Assembly: GCF_016925675.1 (NCBI RefSeq)
Contig: NZ_CP070506.1
Location: 2,974,501-3,038,500 of the forward strand
Source of the DNA: Pseudomonas hygromyciniae
GTDB lineage: Bacteria; Pseudomonadota; Gammaproteobacteria; Pseudomonadales; Pseudomonadaceae
DNA length: 64,000 bases
Direction of reading: 5' to 3'
This document shows, in pieces, positions 53,653 to 63,931 of the stretch. The notes below the pieces were generated by a model that saw only the letters and a list, made by a program, of their open reading frames with translations, was not told the origin of the DNA and made no database searches. Both the position numbers and the translations under genes were made by a program. Position 1 is the first letter of the stretch, and every line of letters starts with the position of its first letter.

Positions 53653-53676
53653 AGTTAATCGATTCAAAGTTAATCG
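53653..53676 (-). promoter_or_regulatory. Direct repeat upstream of the antitoxin gene
   Basis: AGTTAATCG occurs at 53653-53661 and again at 53668-53676, spaced by 15 bases. The repeats lie 16 to 40 bases before the antitoxin ATG, where an RHH antitoxin would bind to repress its own operon. No other copy was seen nearby. Confidence 0.55.
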
Positions 53677-53699
53677 TAGTAAATAATTCTACATCGTCA

Positions 53700-54227
53700 A
53701 GCGCGCCGTCAGGTTGACGTATATGGACGTGCCCGCCAAAAGCCCTGCCAATGACCGCTGATGCACGACAAGAACTTCTGTGGCGCGACTTGGGAGGCGT
53801 CGGTGAAGCCGGTTACCGGGTTGATCGCGCCGTACCAGATCGGCTTCTGCACCTCCAGCAAGCCCGAGCACTATCAGTACAGCTTCCAGCAGCTGGCAAT
53901 CAACACTCTGGCCACAAACGAGGGGCGTGGAACTCGGCGTTGATTTACGACATGATCTTCACCCAGCCGGTGTACTACGAGTTCAAGGACCTGCAGATGC
54001 CCACCCTGCTGCTGATTGGTACGTTTGATATCACCGCCATCGGTAGTGATAACGCACCGCCCGAGGTCAAGGCCAGGATCGGCCGCTACAACGAACTGGG
54101 CAAGCAGGTGGCCAAGCTCATTCCCCATTCAACGCTGGTGGAGTTCCCAGGCCTGGGCCATGCCCCGCAGATGGAAGAACCCGCGCACTTTCACCAGGCG
54201 CTGTTGCAAGGACTCAAGGCGCTCTAA
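53700..54227 (+). pseudogene. Decayed alpha/beta hydrolase
   Basis: Pieces of one alpha/beta hydrolase lie in different frames. Y-M-D-V-P-A-K-S-P-A-N-D-R ends at a stop near 53758. H-D-K-N-F-C-G-A-T-W-E-A, then I-A-P-Y-Q-I-G-F-C-T-S-S-K-P, follow in another frame. After 53930 a third piece reads A-W-N-S-A-L-I-Y-D-M-I-F-T-Q-P-V and runs to the normal end with L-G-H-A-P-Q. The central region with the nucleophile elbow (G-x-S-x-G) is missing, and the N terminus is cut off by the toxin-antitoxin region. These are true deletions, not single homopolymer errors. It therefore cannot be active. Confidence 0.8.
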
Positions 54228-54253
54228 TTCCACTTAACCCTAGGCAGGTGTGC

Positions 54254-55207
54254 ATGTCAGTACAGATAGCAGTCATTGACGATTGGCAAAATGTGGCACG
54301 TGACGTAGTGGATTGGTCCGCCCTGGAAGCGATCGGCAAGGTGCACTTCCTGCATGACTATCCCGCCGACACCGCGACCCTGATCGAGCGTTTGCAGGGT
54401 TTTGAGGTGATTTGCCTGATGCGTGAGCGCACAACCTTCGACAAGGCGCTGTTGCAGGGACTGCCGGCCCTTAAATTGCTGGTCACCGGCGGCATGCGCA
54501 ACGCGGCCATCGACCTCGCCGCCGCCAAGGCCCTGGGCATCCAGGTGTGTGGCACCGACAGCTACAAACACGCGGCGCCCGAGCTGACCTGGGCCCTGAT
54601 CATGGCTTCCACCCGCAATCTACTGGCCGAAGCGAATTCCTTGCGCGCCGGCCAGTGGCAGCAAGGGCTGGGCGGCGATCTACATGGCAAGACCCTGGGC
54701 ATCCTCGGTTTGGGCAGCATCGGCCAGCGCGTGGCGCAGTTTGGCCAAGTGTTTGGCATGCGCGTGATTGCGTGGAGTGAAAACCTCACCATAGAACGGG
54801 CGGCGGCTGTCGGGGTGACCTGGGTCAGCAAGCGCGAGCTGTTCGAGCAGGCAGATGTTCTGTCGATTCACCTGGTACTCAGCGAGCGCAGCCGTGGCCT
54901 GGTAGATGCCCAGGCCCTGGGCTGGATGAAACCCAGCGCGCGCCTGGTCAACACCGCACGCGGGCCGATCGTCGATGAGGCGGCGTTGATCGATGCGCTG
55001 CGCCATGGGCGATTGGCGGGCGCGGCGCTGGATGTGTTCGCACATGAGCCGTTGCCAGTCGATCACCCGTTTCGCCATCTGCCCAATGTATTGGCCACAC
55101 CCCATGTGGGCTATGTCAGCGAGCACAACTACCGGCAGTTCTATGGGCAGATGATCGACGACATCCAGGCGTGGGCCAGTGGGCAGGCATTGCGCAGCCT
55201 GATCTGA
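54254..55207 (+). CDS. D-2-hydroxyacid dehydrogenase
   Basis: The protein is 317 residues from the ATG at 54254. The NAD-binding motif G-I-L-G-L-G-S-I-G-Q-R-V is near residue 150. The catalytic arginine (N-T-A-R-G-P-I-V-D-E), glutamate (F-A-H-E-P-L-P) and histidine (A-T-P-H-V-G-Y) are in the expected order. The preferred substrate cannot be told from sequence; 3-phosphoglycerate, glyoxylate and other 2-oxo acids are family options. It follows the decayed hydrolase by about 25 bases. Confidence 0.88.
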   Translation: MSVQIAVIDDWQNVARDVVDWSALEAIGKVHFLHDYPADTATLIERLQGFEVICLMRERTTFDKALLQGLPALKLLVTGGMRNAAIDLAAAKALGIQVCGTDSYKHAAPELTWALIMASTRNLLAEANSLRAGQWQQGLGGDLHGKTLGILGLGSIGQRVAQFGQVFGMRVIAWSENLTIERAAAVGVTWVSKRELFEQADVLSIHLVLSERSRGLVDAQALGWMKPSARLVNTARGPIVDEAALIDALRHGRLAGAALDVFAHEPLPVDHPFRHLPNVLATPHVGYVSEHNYRQFYGQMIDDIQAWASGQALRSLI

Positions 55208-55337
55208 TTATTTACTTTAAGTACATATAGTAAGATATTGATTTATATAGATATAAACTCTTAACAAATCACTTTAAGTAGGCGACTGCACTCTATCGAG
55301 CAGCCCAACCCCGATGCCCCACGAAGAGGCATTTCCC

Positions 55338-55423
55338 TGTAGGAGCCGGCTTGCCGGCGATGGCGACCTTGAGAAGTGCGCCGTTGACGAAGGCCTCAGC
55401 GCCGGCAAGGGAAGCGCCCGGCT
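55338..55423. repeat. REP-type palindromes between dehydrogenase and glgA
   Basis: TGTAGGAGCCGGCTTGCCGG starts a REP-like sequence at 55338-55365, and an inverted, diverged partner lies at about 55391-55423 (GCGCCGGCAAGGGAAGCGCC). This is the REPIN layout of fluorescent pseudomonads. The rest of 55208-55749 is an AT-rich stretch just after the dehydrogenase and an otherwise empty region before glgA. Its GGGAGAG ribosome site and promoter presumably lie there. Confidence 0.7.
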
Positions 55424-55749
55424 GAAAAAATAAAATTGTCCTACAGCATTATCCTACAGCCCTTGCGTGCTCTGGCCTGTGCCCTAGACTCATGACCGAT
55501 GGGTCACGATCAGAATAAAAGCCCCCGCAATAAATCTAAACTTTCCAACTCTGCCGTAGGTCAGGTTTAAGGTAGGACGCACGCTACCGGCGCCAGCCGG
55601 ACGTCCGCCCATCCAATCTATTTATCAGTTCGGTGCAATTGGCATAAGCCTTGCCAGTCTGTGCAGTGCTAGTGCGCGTGACCGCAGGACGCGGTTGACT
55701 TTCGCTGAGGGCGCCAGGCTCTCGGCTGACTCACACATGGGAGAGAATT

Positions 55750-57313
55750 ATGATCAGTGCCACTTCGGGAATTCAGGGACAGCGTTTCAGTCAGCCGGTC
55801 GAGGGGCCAACCGCCTTGGTTGACCTGCCTGGCACAGTGGTGCGGCCGGTCTCGTCTCAAAACCCCAATCGCAAGAAAGTCCTGTTTGTAACCTCGGAAC
55901 TGGCCGATCTGGTGAAAACCGGTGGCCTGGGAGATGTGTCCGCAGCCCTGCCCCGGGCCATGGCGCACCTACACGATGTGCGCGTGCTGATTCCGGGCTA
56001 CCGCCAGGTGCTGGACAGCGACAACCCGATCCATATCATCGGCGAACTCGGCGGCCATGCTGCGCTGCCGCCGTGCAAGATCGGGCGCATGGACCTCAAG
56101 GATGGCTTGGTCATCTATGTCCTGATCTGCCCCGAACTGTACGAGCGCGAAGGCACGCCGTATGGCGCCAACAACGGTCGCGACTGGCCTGACAACCACA
56201 TCCGCTTCGCCCGCCTGGGCCTGGCCGCCGCTGATATTGCCGCCAACCTCGCGCAAATCCACTGGTGCCCGGACCTGGTGCACGCCCATGACTGGCCAGC
56301 CGGCCTGGCGCCGGCCTATATGCACTGGCGTGGGTCACGCACCCCCCACCCTGTTCACCATTCATAACCTGGCTTACCAGGGTGTGGTGAGCCTGGCCTC
56401 GACCCCGGAGCTGGGGATTCCCGAACATGCCTTGCAACAGGAAGGCATGGAGTTCTACGGCAAGATGTCCTTCCTCAAGGCCGGCATGGCGTATTCCAGC
56501 CATATCACCACGGTCAGCGCCACCTACGCCCGGGAGATCACCACCCCCGAGTTCGGTTGCGGCCTGGATGGCTTCCTTGCCAGCAAGACCCAGCAAGGTC
56601 TGCTCAGTGGTATTCCCAACGGCATCGATGAAAGCTGGGAGTCGTCCACCGACCCGCACCTGGATCACCCCTTCAATATCGGCGATTGGCAAGGCAAGGC
56701 GGTCAACGCCAGCCATGTGCGCAAGCTATTCGGCCTGGACGCGTCCACCGGCCCGCTGTTCGCCGTGGTGTCGCGCCTGGTGTACCAGAAAGGCCTGGAC
56801 CTGACCGAGGCCGTCGCCGGCTTTATTGTGGAAAACGGTGGGCAGATCGCGATTATCGGCCGTGGCGAGCCGGAAGAAGAACAAGCCATGCGTGCCTTGG
56901 CCCTGAGGTTCCCCGGGCGCATTGGGGTACGAATCGGCTTTAACGAAACCGATGCCCGCCGCATGTTTGCCGGCAGCGACTTTTTGTTGATGCCCTCGCG
57001 CTACGAGCCTTGCGGCCTGAGCCAGATGTACGCCCAGCGCTTCGGCTCGCTGCCGGTGGCGCGCAATACCGGCGGCCTGGCTGACACCATCGAAGACGGC
57101 GTGACCGGCTTTTTGTTCGACGAATCCACCGTGCAAAGCTACGAAGCCGCCCTCGCCCGCGCCTTCAAGGTGTTTGCCTTCCCAGGCCTGTTCAACGCCA
57201 TGCGCTGCCGAGCCATGGCCGCGCCGTTCAACTGGTGCCAGGCGGTAGAACCCTATGCGGAACTTTACGAGCAACTGGTAGCGAAAGCGCTGGGAAAATC
57301 AGCGAAAGCATAA
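55750..57313 (+). CDS. glgA: Glycogen synthase GlgA, GT5 family (frameshifted)
   Basis: GlgA elongates alpha-1,4-glucan from ADP-glucose. The start at 55750 follows GGGAGAG. The product is about 520 residues after correction, with an N-terminal extension of about 40 residues before K-V-L-F-V-T-S-E. The substrate loop K-T-G-G-L-G-D-V is present. An extra C in the run at 56342-56347 breaks the frame. Correction gives R-G-S-R-T-P-T-L-F-T-I-H-N-L-A-Y-Q-G. The C-terminal lobe has V-S-R-L-V-Y-Q-K-G and S-R-Y-E-P-C-G-L-S-Q-M-Y. It is the first gene of a trehalose/alpha-glucan operon. Confidence 0.92.
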
Positions 57314-57327
57314 AGAGGTTGGAATAG

Positions 57328-59086
57328 ATGCCGTTACGGACTCTGGAAACATGGCCCCACGGCGCGATCATGCAGGATGCGCAACATACCCGCTTCGCCC
57401 TGTGGGCGCCTGATGCGTCTGATGTCAGCGTCCAGCTGCACAATGGTCAGTCAGTGCCCATGCTGCCCCAGGCAGAGGGCTGGTTTGTCGCCCATGTACG
57501 CTGTGGGGCCGGCACCCGCTACCACTACACCGTTGATGGTGAGCGGGACGTGCCGGACCCTGCTTCACGCCTGCAGCATGCTGATGTGCATGGCGACAGC
57601 GTGGTGGTCGATCCCCAGGCCTACTCCTGGCGCCACAGCACTTGGCAAGGCCGGCCCTGGCATGAAGCGGTGATCTACGAGCTGCATGTGGGGATACTGG
57701 GTGGCTACGCCGCTGTGGAGCAGCACCTGCCACGCCTGGCAGAGCTGGGCGTTACCGCCATCGAGCTGATGCCCTTGGCCCAATGCCCCGGTGAACGCAA
57801 CTGGGGCTACGACGGGGTCTTGCCCTACGCACCACAGGCATCCCTGGGCACACCCGAGCAGTTGCAACACCTGATCGACACGGCCCATGAGCATGGCCTG
57901 GCGGTGATCCTCGACGTGGTCTACAACCACTTTGGTCCCGACGGCAATTACCTGGGCCAGTATGCCAAAGGCTTTTTCCGCGAAGACAGCCACACCCCGT
58001 GGGGCGCCGGCATCGACTTTCGCCGCCGCGAAGTGCGCGACTTCTTTATCGACAACGCCCTGATGTGGCTTATGGACTACCGCTTCGACGGTCTGCGCCT
58101 GGACGCGGTGCATGCCATCAACGATCCGACGTTCCTGACGGCGCTGGCCCAACGGATACGTGAGCAGGTAGACCCGGGGCGCCACGTGTGGCTGGTGCTG
58201 GAAAACGAATTCAACCAGGCCGGCCTGTTGCAGCAGGGCTTCGACGCGCAATGGAACGATGACGGGCATAACGCCCTGCACGTGCTGTTGACCGGCGAGA
58301 CGGACGCCTACTACGCCGACTTTGCCGACGACCCCACCGCCAAACTGGCCCGCTGCCTGGGCGAAGGTTTTATCTACCAGGGCGAAACCACGCGCCACGG
58401 TACCCGGCGCGGCGAGCCCAGCGCTCATTTGCCGCCCAGCGCCTTTGTGTTGTTTTTGCAGAATCACGACCAGATCGGCAACCGCGCCCTTGGCGAGCGC
58501 TTGCACCAACTGTGTTCGCCCCAGGCCTTGGAGGCGGCAACCACGCTGCTATTAATGTCGCCGATGATCCCGCTGCTGTTCATGGGGGATGAAGTCAACG
58601 CCCCACAGCCGTTTCTGTTTTTCACCGACCATCACGGCGAACTGGCCGAGGCGGTGCGCGAAGGCCGGCGCAATGAATTTGCTGAATTCGCCGCCTTCAG
58701 TGACCCCGCACGCCGTGCGCAGATTCCCGACCCCAACGCGCTGCAGACCTTTGAGCGCTCCATGCCACGGTTTACCCAGGCGCCGGCGGTGCTGTATCGG
58801 CAACTACTGGGCCTGCGCCGGCAGCATATCGTGCCCCCATCTGCCCGGCAGCACCGCCCTCGGCGTGCAAATCCTGGGCAAGGGCGCGGTGTCGGCACGC
58901 TGGCGCCTGGGCAACGGCCGCCTGTTGCAGATCGATCTCAACCTGAGCCCGGCCACCCTGCATCACCCGGCCGGCATCCACGAACTGTTCAGCACCAGCA
59001 GCGACCCTAAGTTACTCACGCCCTTCTCTGCCCGCGTCAGCCTGACGCCGGGTGACACCTCATCATCTGTTGGAGAGCACTCTTGA
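57328..59086 (+). CDS. treZ: Malto-oligosyltrehalose trehalohydrolase TreZ (frameshifted)
   Basis: TreZ (GH13) releases trehalose from malto-oligosyl-trehalose made by TreY. Corrected length is about 585 residues. An N-terminal CBM48-like domain contains F-A-L-W-A-P-D-A. The catalytic barrel has V-V-Y-N-H-F-G, G-L-R-L-D-A-V-H-A-I (nucleophile Asp), L-E-N-E-F-N (acid Glu) and Q-N-H-D-Q-I-G-N-R. An extra C in the run at 58834-58838 shifts the last 85 residues. Correction gives V-P-H-L-P-G-S-T-A-L-G-V and a stop at 59086 overlapping malQ. It lies 14 bases after glgA. Confidence 0.92.
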
Positions 59087-61167
59087 GCGAAGCGCAATTG
59101 GAAATACTCGCCAGCCGTGCGGGCCTGGCGGTGGACTGGATCGACGCCAACGGCCGCCCGCAGCATGTCAGTGCCGACGCGTTGCGCGCCGTACTCCAAG
59201 GCCTCGGCCACCCCGCCGACACCGATGCCGCCATCGCCGCCAGCCTGCAAGACCTCGAGCGCGTGCAGCAAGACAGGCACCTGGCGCCGCTGTTGACCGT
59301 GGACGTTGGCAGCGGCCTTGACCTGGCGGCTTACTTCACCCCCCACACGCCGTGCCAGGTTCACCTTGAAGACGGCAACACCCAAAGCTTGACGCTGGAT
59401 GCCGAAGCCACACTGCCCGGCGTCCTGCCCGTGGGCTACCACCAGGTGCATATCGCCGACCAGTCCTTCACCCTGGCCGTTGCCCCTCATCAGTGTTTCA
59501 GTGTCGCCGAGGCGGTGGACAGTCAGCCCGCCCGCGCCTGGGGCCTGAGCGCCCAGCTATATGCCTTGCGCCGCAGCGGCGACGGTGGGTTCGGTGACAC
59601 CCAGGCCCTGGAGCAACTGGCCCGCGCCGCGGCTGAACGGGGCGTCGATGCCCTGGCGATCAGCCCGCTGCACGCGATGTTCGGTGCCGATACCGAGCGC
59701 TATAGCCCCTATTCACCGTCCAGTCGCCTGTTCCTCAACAGCCTGTATGCCTCCCCCGGCTGCATCCTCGGCGAACGCGCATTGCGCAGCGCCATCGAAT
59801 CCACGGGGCTGGCCGATGAACTGCAAGAACTGGAACAACAAAGCCTGATCGACTGGCCCGCCGCCGCCAAGGCCAAGCAACGCCTACTGCGGGCCCTGTA
59901 CGAGGACTTCTGCCAGGGCGAACACCCGCAGCAGGCGGACTTCCAGAGTTTCCGTCAGGCCGGTGGCGAGGCCCTGGAAAACCATTGCCGCTTTGAAGCC
60001 GTGCAGGCCGTACGCGCCGCCAACGGTGAAAGCCTCGACTGGCGCCAGTGGCCCGAGGAATGGCGCGACCCCGGTAGCGCCGCGTTGGCACACTTTGCCG
60101 CCGAACAGGCCGAGGCGATCGGTTTTTATGTCTTCAACCAATGGCTGATCGCCCGCTGCCTTGAACGTGCGCAGCAAGCTGCACGGGGCAGTGGCATGGG
60201 TATCGGCCTGATTGCCGACCTGGCCGTGGGCGCCGACGGTGCCGGCAGCCAGGCCTGGAGCCGGCAGGATGAACTGCTGGCCGACCTTACCGTGGGCGCA
60301 CCACCGGATATCCTCAACCGTGCCGGCCAAGGCTGGGGCATCTCCGCGTTTTCCCCCGAAGGCCTGAAGCGCAATGGCTTCCGGGCGTTTATCGAAATGC
60401 TGCGGGCCAACTTCGCCCATGCCGGCGGTTTGCGTATCGACCATGTGATGGGCCTGCAACGGCTATGGGTCATCCCTAAGGGCGCCTCGCCCAAACATGG
60501 CGCATACCTGTATTACCCGGTAGACGATTTGCTGCGCCTGCTGGCTCTGGAATCCAGCCGGCATCGCGCGATTGTGCTGGGCGAAGACCTGGGCACGGTG
60601 CCCGAGGGTCTGCGGGAAAAACTCAGCGCCCGCGCCATGCTTGGCATGCGCGTGCTGTTGTTTGAACAGGACCATGGCGGGCGCTTCACGCCGATCCTCG
60701 ACTGGCCGGACAACGCCCTGGCCACCACCAGCACCCATGACCTGCCGACACTCTATGGCTGGTGGCACAGCCGCGATATCGACTGGAATGTGCAATTGGG
60801 GCTGATCGACACGCCCACGGTGGAACAATGGAGCGAACACCGTCAGCGTGAGCGCGAGGCACTGCGCCAGGCCCTGGTGCAAGACCCGCAAAATTTGCGC
60901 GATGAACTGCGCAACGAAACCGACCAGATGCTTGATGCCAGCGTGCGCTACCTCGGCCACACCCGTGCGCCGCTGGTGTTGCTGCCCCTGGAAGATGCCC
61001 TGGGCGTCGAAGAGCAAGCCAACCTGCCCGGCACCATCGACACCCATCCCAACTGGCGCCGGCGCTTGCCGAGGGATGCTGCGCAGTTGCTCGAAGATGA
61101 AAACGCCTCGCGGCGCCTGGAGTTGCTGGCTGTGGCGCGCAATCAGGCCCTAGAGCGTGACCGATGA
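59083..61167 (+). CDS. malQ: 4-alpha-glucanotransferase MalQ (GH77)
   Basis: MalQ moves maltosyl units between alpha-glucans. The protein is 694 residues with an intact frame. It starts with a TTG at 59083 that overlaps the treZ stop. Catalytic segments are L-R-I-D-H-V-M-G-L (nucleophile), L-G-E-D-L-G-T-V-P (acid/base) and T-S-T-H-D-L-P-T (transition-state Asp). Y-S-P-Y-S-P-S-S-R-L-F-L-N and G-S-G-M-G-I-G-L-I-A-D-L are typical of the family. Its end overlaps treY. Confidence 0.95.
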   Translation: MSEAQLEILASRAGLAVDWIDANGRPQHVSADALRAVLQGLGHPADTDAAIAASLQDLERVQQDRHLAPLLTVDVGSGLDLAAYFTPHTPCQVHLEDGNTQSLTLDAEATLPGVLPVGYHQVHIADQSFTLAVAPHQCFSVAEAVDSQPARAWGLSAQLYALRRSGDGGFGDTQALEQLARAAAERGVDALAISPLHAMFGADTERYSPYSPSSRLFLNSLYASPGCILGERALRSAIESTGLADELQELEQQSLIDWPAAAKAKQRLLRALYEDFCQGEHPQQADFQSFRQAGGEALENHCRFEAVQAVRAANGESLDWRQWPEEWRDPGSAALAHFAAEQAEAIGFYVFNQWLIARCLERAQQAARGSGMGIGLIADLAVGADGAGSQAWSRQDELLADLTVGAPPDILNRAGQGWGISAFSPEGLKRNGFRAFIEMLRANFAHAGGLRIDHVMGLQRLWVIPKGASPKHGAYLYYPVDDLLRLLALESSRHRAIVLGEDLGTVPEGLREKLSARAMLGMRVLLFEQDHGGRFTPILDWPDNALATTSTHDLPTLYGWWHSRDIDWNVQLGLIDTPTVEQWSEHRQREREALRQALVQDPQNLRDELRNETDQMLDASVRYLGHTRAPLVLLPLEDALGVEEQANLPGTIDTHPNWRRRLPRDAAQLLEDENASRRLELLAVARNQALERDR

Positions 61168-63892
61168 ACGCCGTGTTGCTACGGGCCACCCAGCGCCTGC
61201 AGTTCCATAAGGGCTTTACCCTCGATGATGCGGTGCCGCTGGTGCCGTATTTCGCCAGCCTGGGCATCAGCCACCTGTACGCCTCGCCCCTGCTCAAGGC
61301 CCGCGCTGGCTCGATGCATGGCTACGATGTGGTCGACCCGACCACCGTCAACCCAGAGCTTGGCGGCGAACCGGCGCTACGCCGCCTGGTGGCCGCCCTG
61401 CGGGCACACGACATGGGCCTGATTCTGGACATCGTGTCCAACCACATGGCCGTCGGCGGCAGCGACAACCCCTGGTGGCTGGACCTGCTGGAATGGGGGC
61501 GCCTGAGTCCCTACAGCGAGTTCTTCGATATCCAGTGGCACTCACCGGACCCGCTGCTCAAGGGCCAACTGTTGATGCCCTTCCTCGGTAGCGACTACGG
61601 CGAAGCCCTGCAAAGCGGCGCGCTGCCCCTGGGTTTTGACCCAGCCCAGGGCAGTTTTTTGTCGAACACTACGAACACCGCTTCCCGATCTGCCCCAGTG
61701 ACTACGGCGATATCCTGCGCGCCCATCCCCCCTCAAAGACTTGGCCGACCGCTTCAGCGCCCTGGCGTATCAGGCCGATGCCTGGCCCCAGGCCGCCAGC
61801 CTGAAACAGGCACTGGCGCAGCGGGCGCAGGACCCACTGACCCTGACGGCCATCGAACAGGCCCTGGAAATATTTGATGCGCGCCACCCCCAGGGTTTTG
61901 CCCGCCTGCATCAGTTGCTCGAACAACAAGCCTATCGCCTGGCCAGTTGGCGCACGGCAGCGGATGACATCAACTGGCGGCGCTTTTTCGACGTCAACGA
62001 GCTCGGCGGCCTGCGGGTGGAGCGCACCACGGTGTTCGAGGCCACCCATAGCAAGATCTTCCAACTGATCAGCGAGGGCCTGGTGGACGGCCTGCGCATC
62101 GACCATATCGACGGCCTGGCCGATCCACGGGGTTACTGCCGCAAGTTGCGGCGGCGCGTGGATGGATTGTCACCAGATCGCCACTTGCCGATCTTTGTCG
62201 AGAAGATCCTCGGCGCCGGCGAAACCCTGCGCGAAGACTGGCGGGTAGATGGCACCACCGGCTATGAATTCATGAACCAGGTGTCGCTGGTGCAGCACGA
62301 CCCACAGGGTTTCGACGCCTTGGCCCGGCTCTGGCGCGAGGCCACTGAACGGCCTTCGGCATTTATCGAGGAAGCCTGGCTGGCCCGGCAACAGGTCCTC
62401 AACGGCTCCCTGGCCGGGGATTTTGAAAGCGTGGCCCAGGCCCTGCTGCAAGTGGCCCGTGCGGACGTGATGAGCCGTGACCTGACCTTGGGCGCGATCC
62501 GCCGCGCCTTACAGGAACTGGTCGTACATTTTCCGGTATACCGCACCTATATCAGCGCCTGTGGCCGTGGTGCCGCTGACGAAAGCGTGTTCCAGCAGGC
62601 CCTGGCCGGCGCCCGAGGGACCTTGAGCGAAGCCGACTGGCCAGTGCTCGACTGCCTGCAACAATGGCTCGGTGGCCAACCCTGGCGCGAGCGTCCCGTG
62701 GGGCAACCGCGCAAGATCCTCAAGCACGCCTGCGTGCGCTTCCAGCAACTGACCTCGCCGGCGGCCGCCAAGGCCGTGGAAGACACCGCCTTCTACCGCT
62801 CGGCGGTATTGCTCTCGCGCAATGACGTAGGCTTCAGTACCGAGCAGTTCAGCGCGCCCCTGGCTGACTTTCATGCCGCCAATCAGCAGCGCCTGCAGAC
62901 CTTCCCCGATAACCTGCTGGCCACCGCCACCCATGACCACAAGCGCGGCGAAGACAGCCGCGCGCGCCTGGCGGTGCTCAGTGAATGTGCGCCGTGGTAT
63001 GTCGAGCAGGTGCAGCATTGGCGCCGGCTGGCTATGCCGTTGCGCGAAGATCCGGGCATTCCTTCGGCCGGCGATGAGCTGATCCTCTACCAGGTGCTGC
63101 TGGGCAGTTGGCCCCTGGACCTGCAAGACATCGACGACTACCAGCAACGCCTCTGGCAATGGCAACAAAAAGCCCTGCGCGAAGCCAAATTGCACAGCAG
63201 TTGGAGCGCGCCCAACGACCTCTATGAGCAGGGTGTCGAAGCGTTCCTCACGCGCCTGTTGCTCGACCCGATCGGCCTGCCCTTGCGCACGGCGATCCAC
63301 GCTGCCGCCGAGGCCATCACGCCCCGCCGGAGCACTGAACGGGCTGGCGCAATCCTTGCTGCGCAACACCGTGCCAGGTGTGCCGGACCTGTACCAGGGC
63401 GACGAATTCTGGGACTTGAGCCTGGTGGATCCGGACAACCGGCGGCCGGTGGACTTCAGCGCCCGGCAACGGGCACTGGCGGCAGAACCGGGCGACTTGC
63501 TTGAGCGCTGGCGTGACGGGCACCTGAAACAGGCGTTGATTGCCCAGGTGCTGAACCTGCGCAAGGCCCACCCACTGTTGTTTGCCAGGGGCCGCTATGA
63601 ACCACTGCAAGTGCTGGGCAGGCATGCCCAACGGGTGGTTGCCTTCAGTCGCGAGTATCAGGGCCAATGGCTGTTGGTGGTGGTGCCGCGCTGGACCCAC
63701 GCGCTGCTTGAAAACAGCGCCCAACCCCGGGTGGATGCGCAGGTTTGGGGCGATACCCGGATCCAATTACCGTTCGACGCCACGATGCAAAATTGGAAGG
63801 GACTTTTGCAAACAGGTGTAGTCACACCCAACAAGGAGCTACTGATCAGCGCAGCCCTGGGGGATGTCGGTGAATGTCTTTATCCATTCTGA
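61164..63892 (+). CDS. treY: Maltooligosyl trehalose synthase TreY (three indels)
   Basis: TreY (GH13) rearranges the reducing-end bond of malto-oligosaccharides to form terminal trehalose. Family motifs are spread over frames: L-Y-A-S-P-L-L-K-A-R-A-G-S-M-H-G-Y near the start, G-L-R-I-D-H-I-D-G-L-A-D-P, V-E-K-I-L-G, A-T-H-D-H-K-R-G-E-D-S and P-G-V-P-D-L-Y-Q-G-D-E near the end. One base seems missing from the T-run at 61655-61660 and one from the C-run at 61727-61732. One is extra in the C-run at 63322-63325. Corrected length is about 909 residues, normal for the family. All are consistent with sequencing error. Confidence 0.92.
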
Positions 63893-63931
63893 CGATCGAG
63901 AAAGCTGAAATTTTCTGTGAGGAGCATTGCG

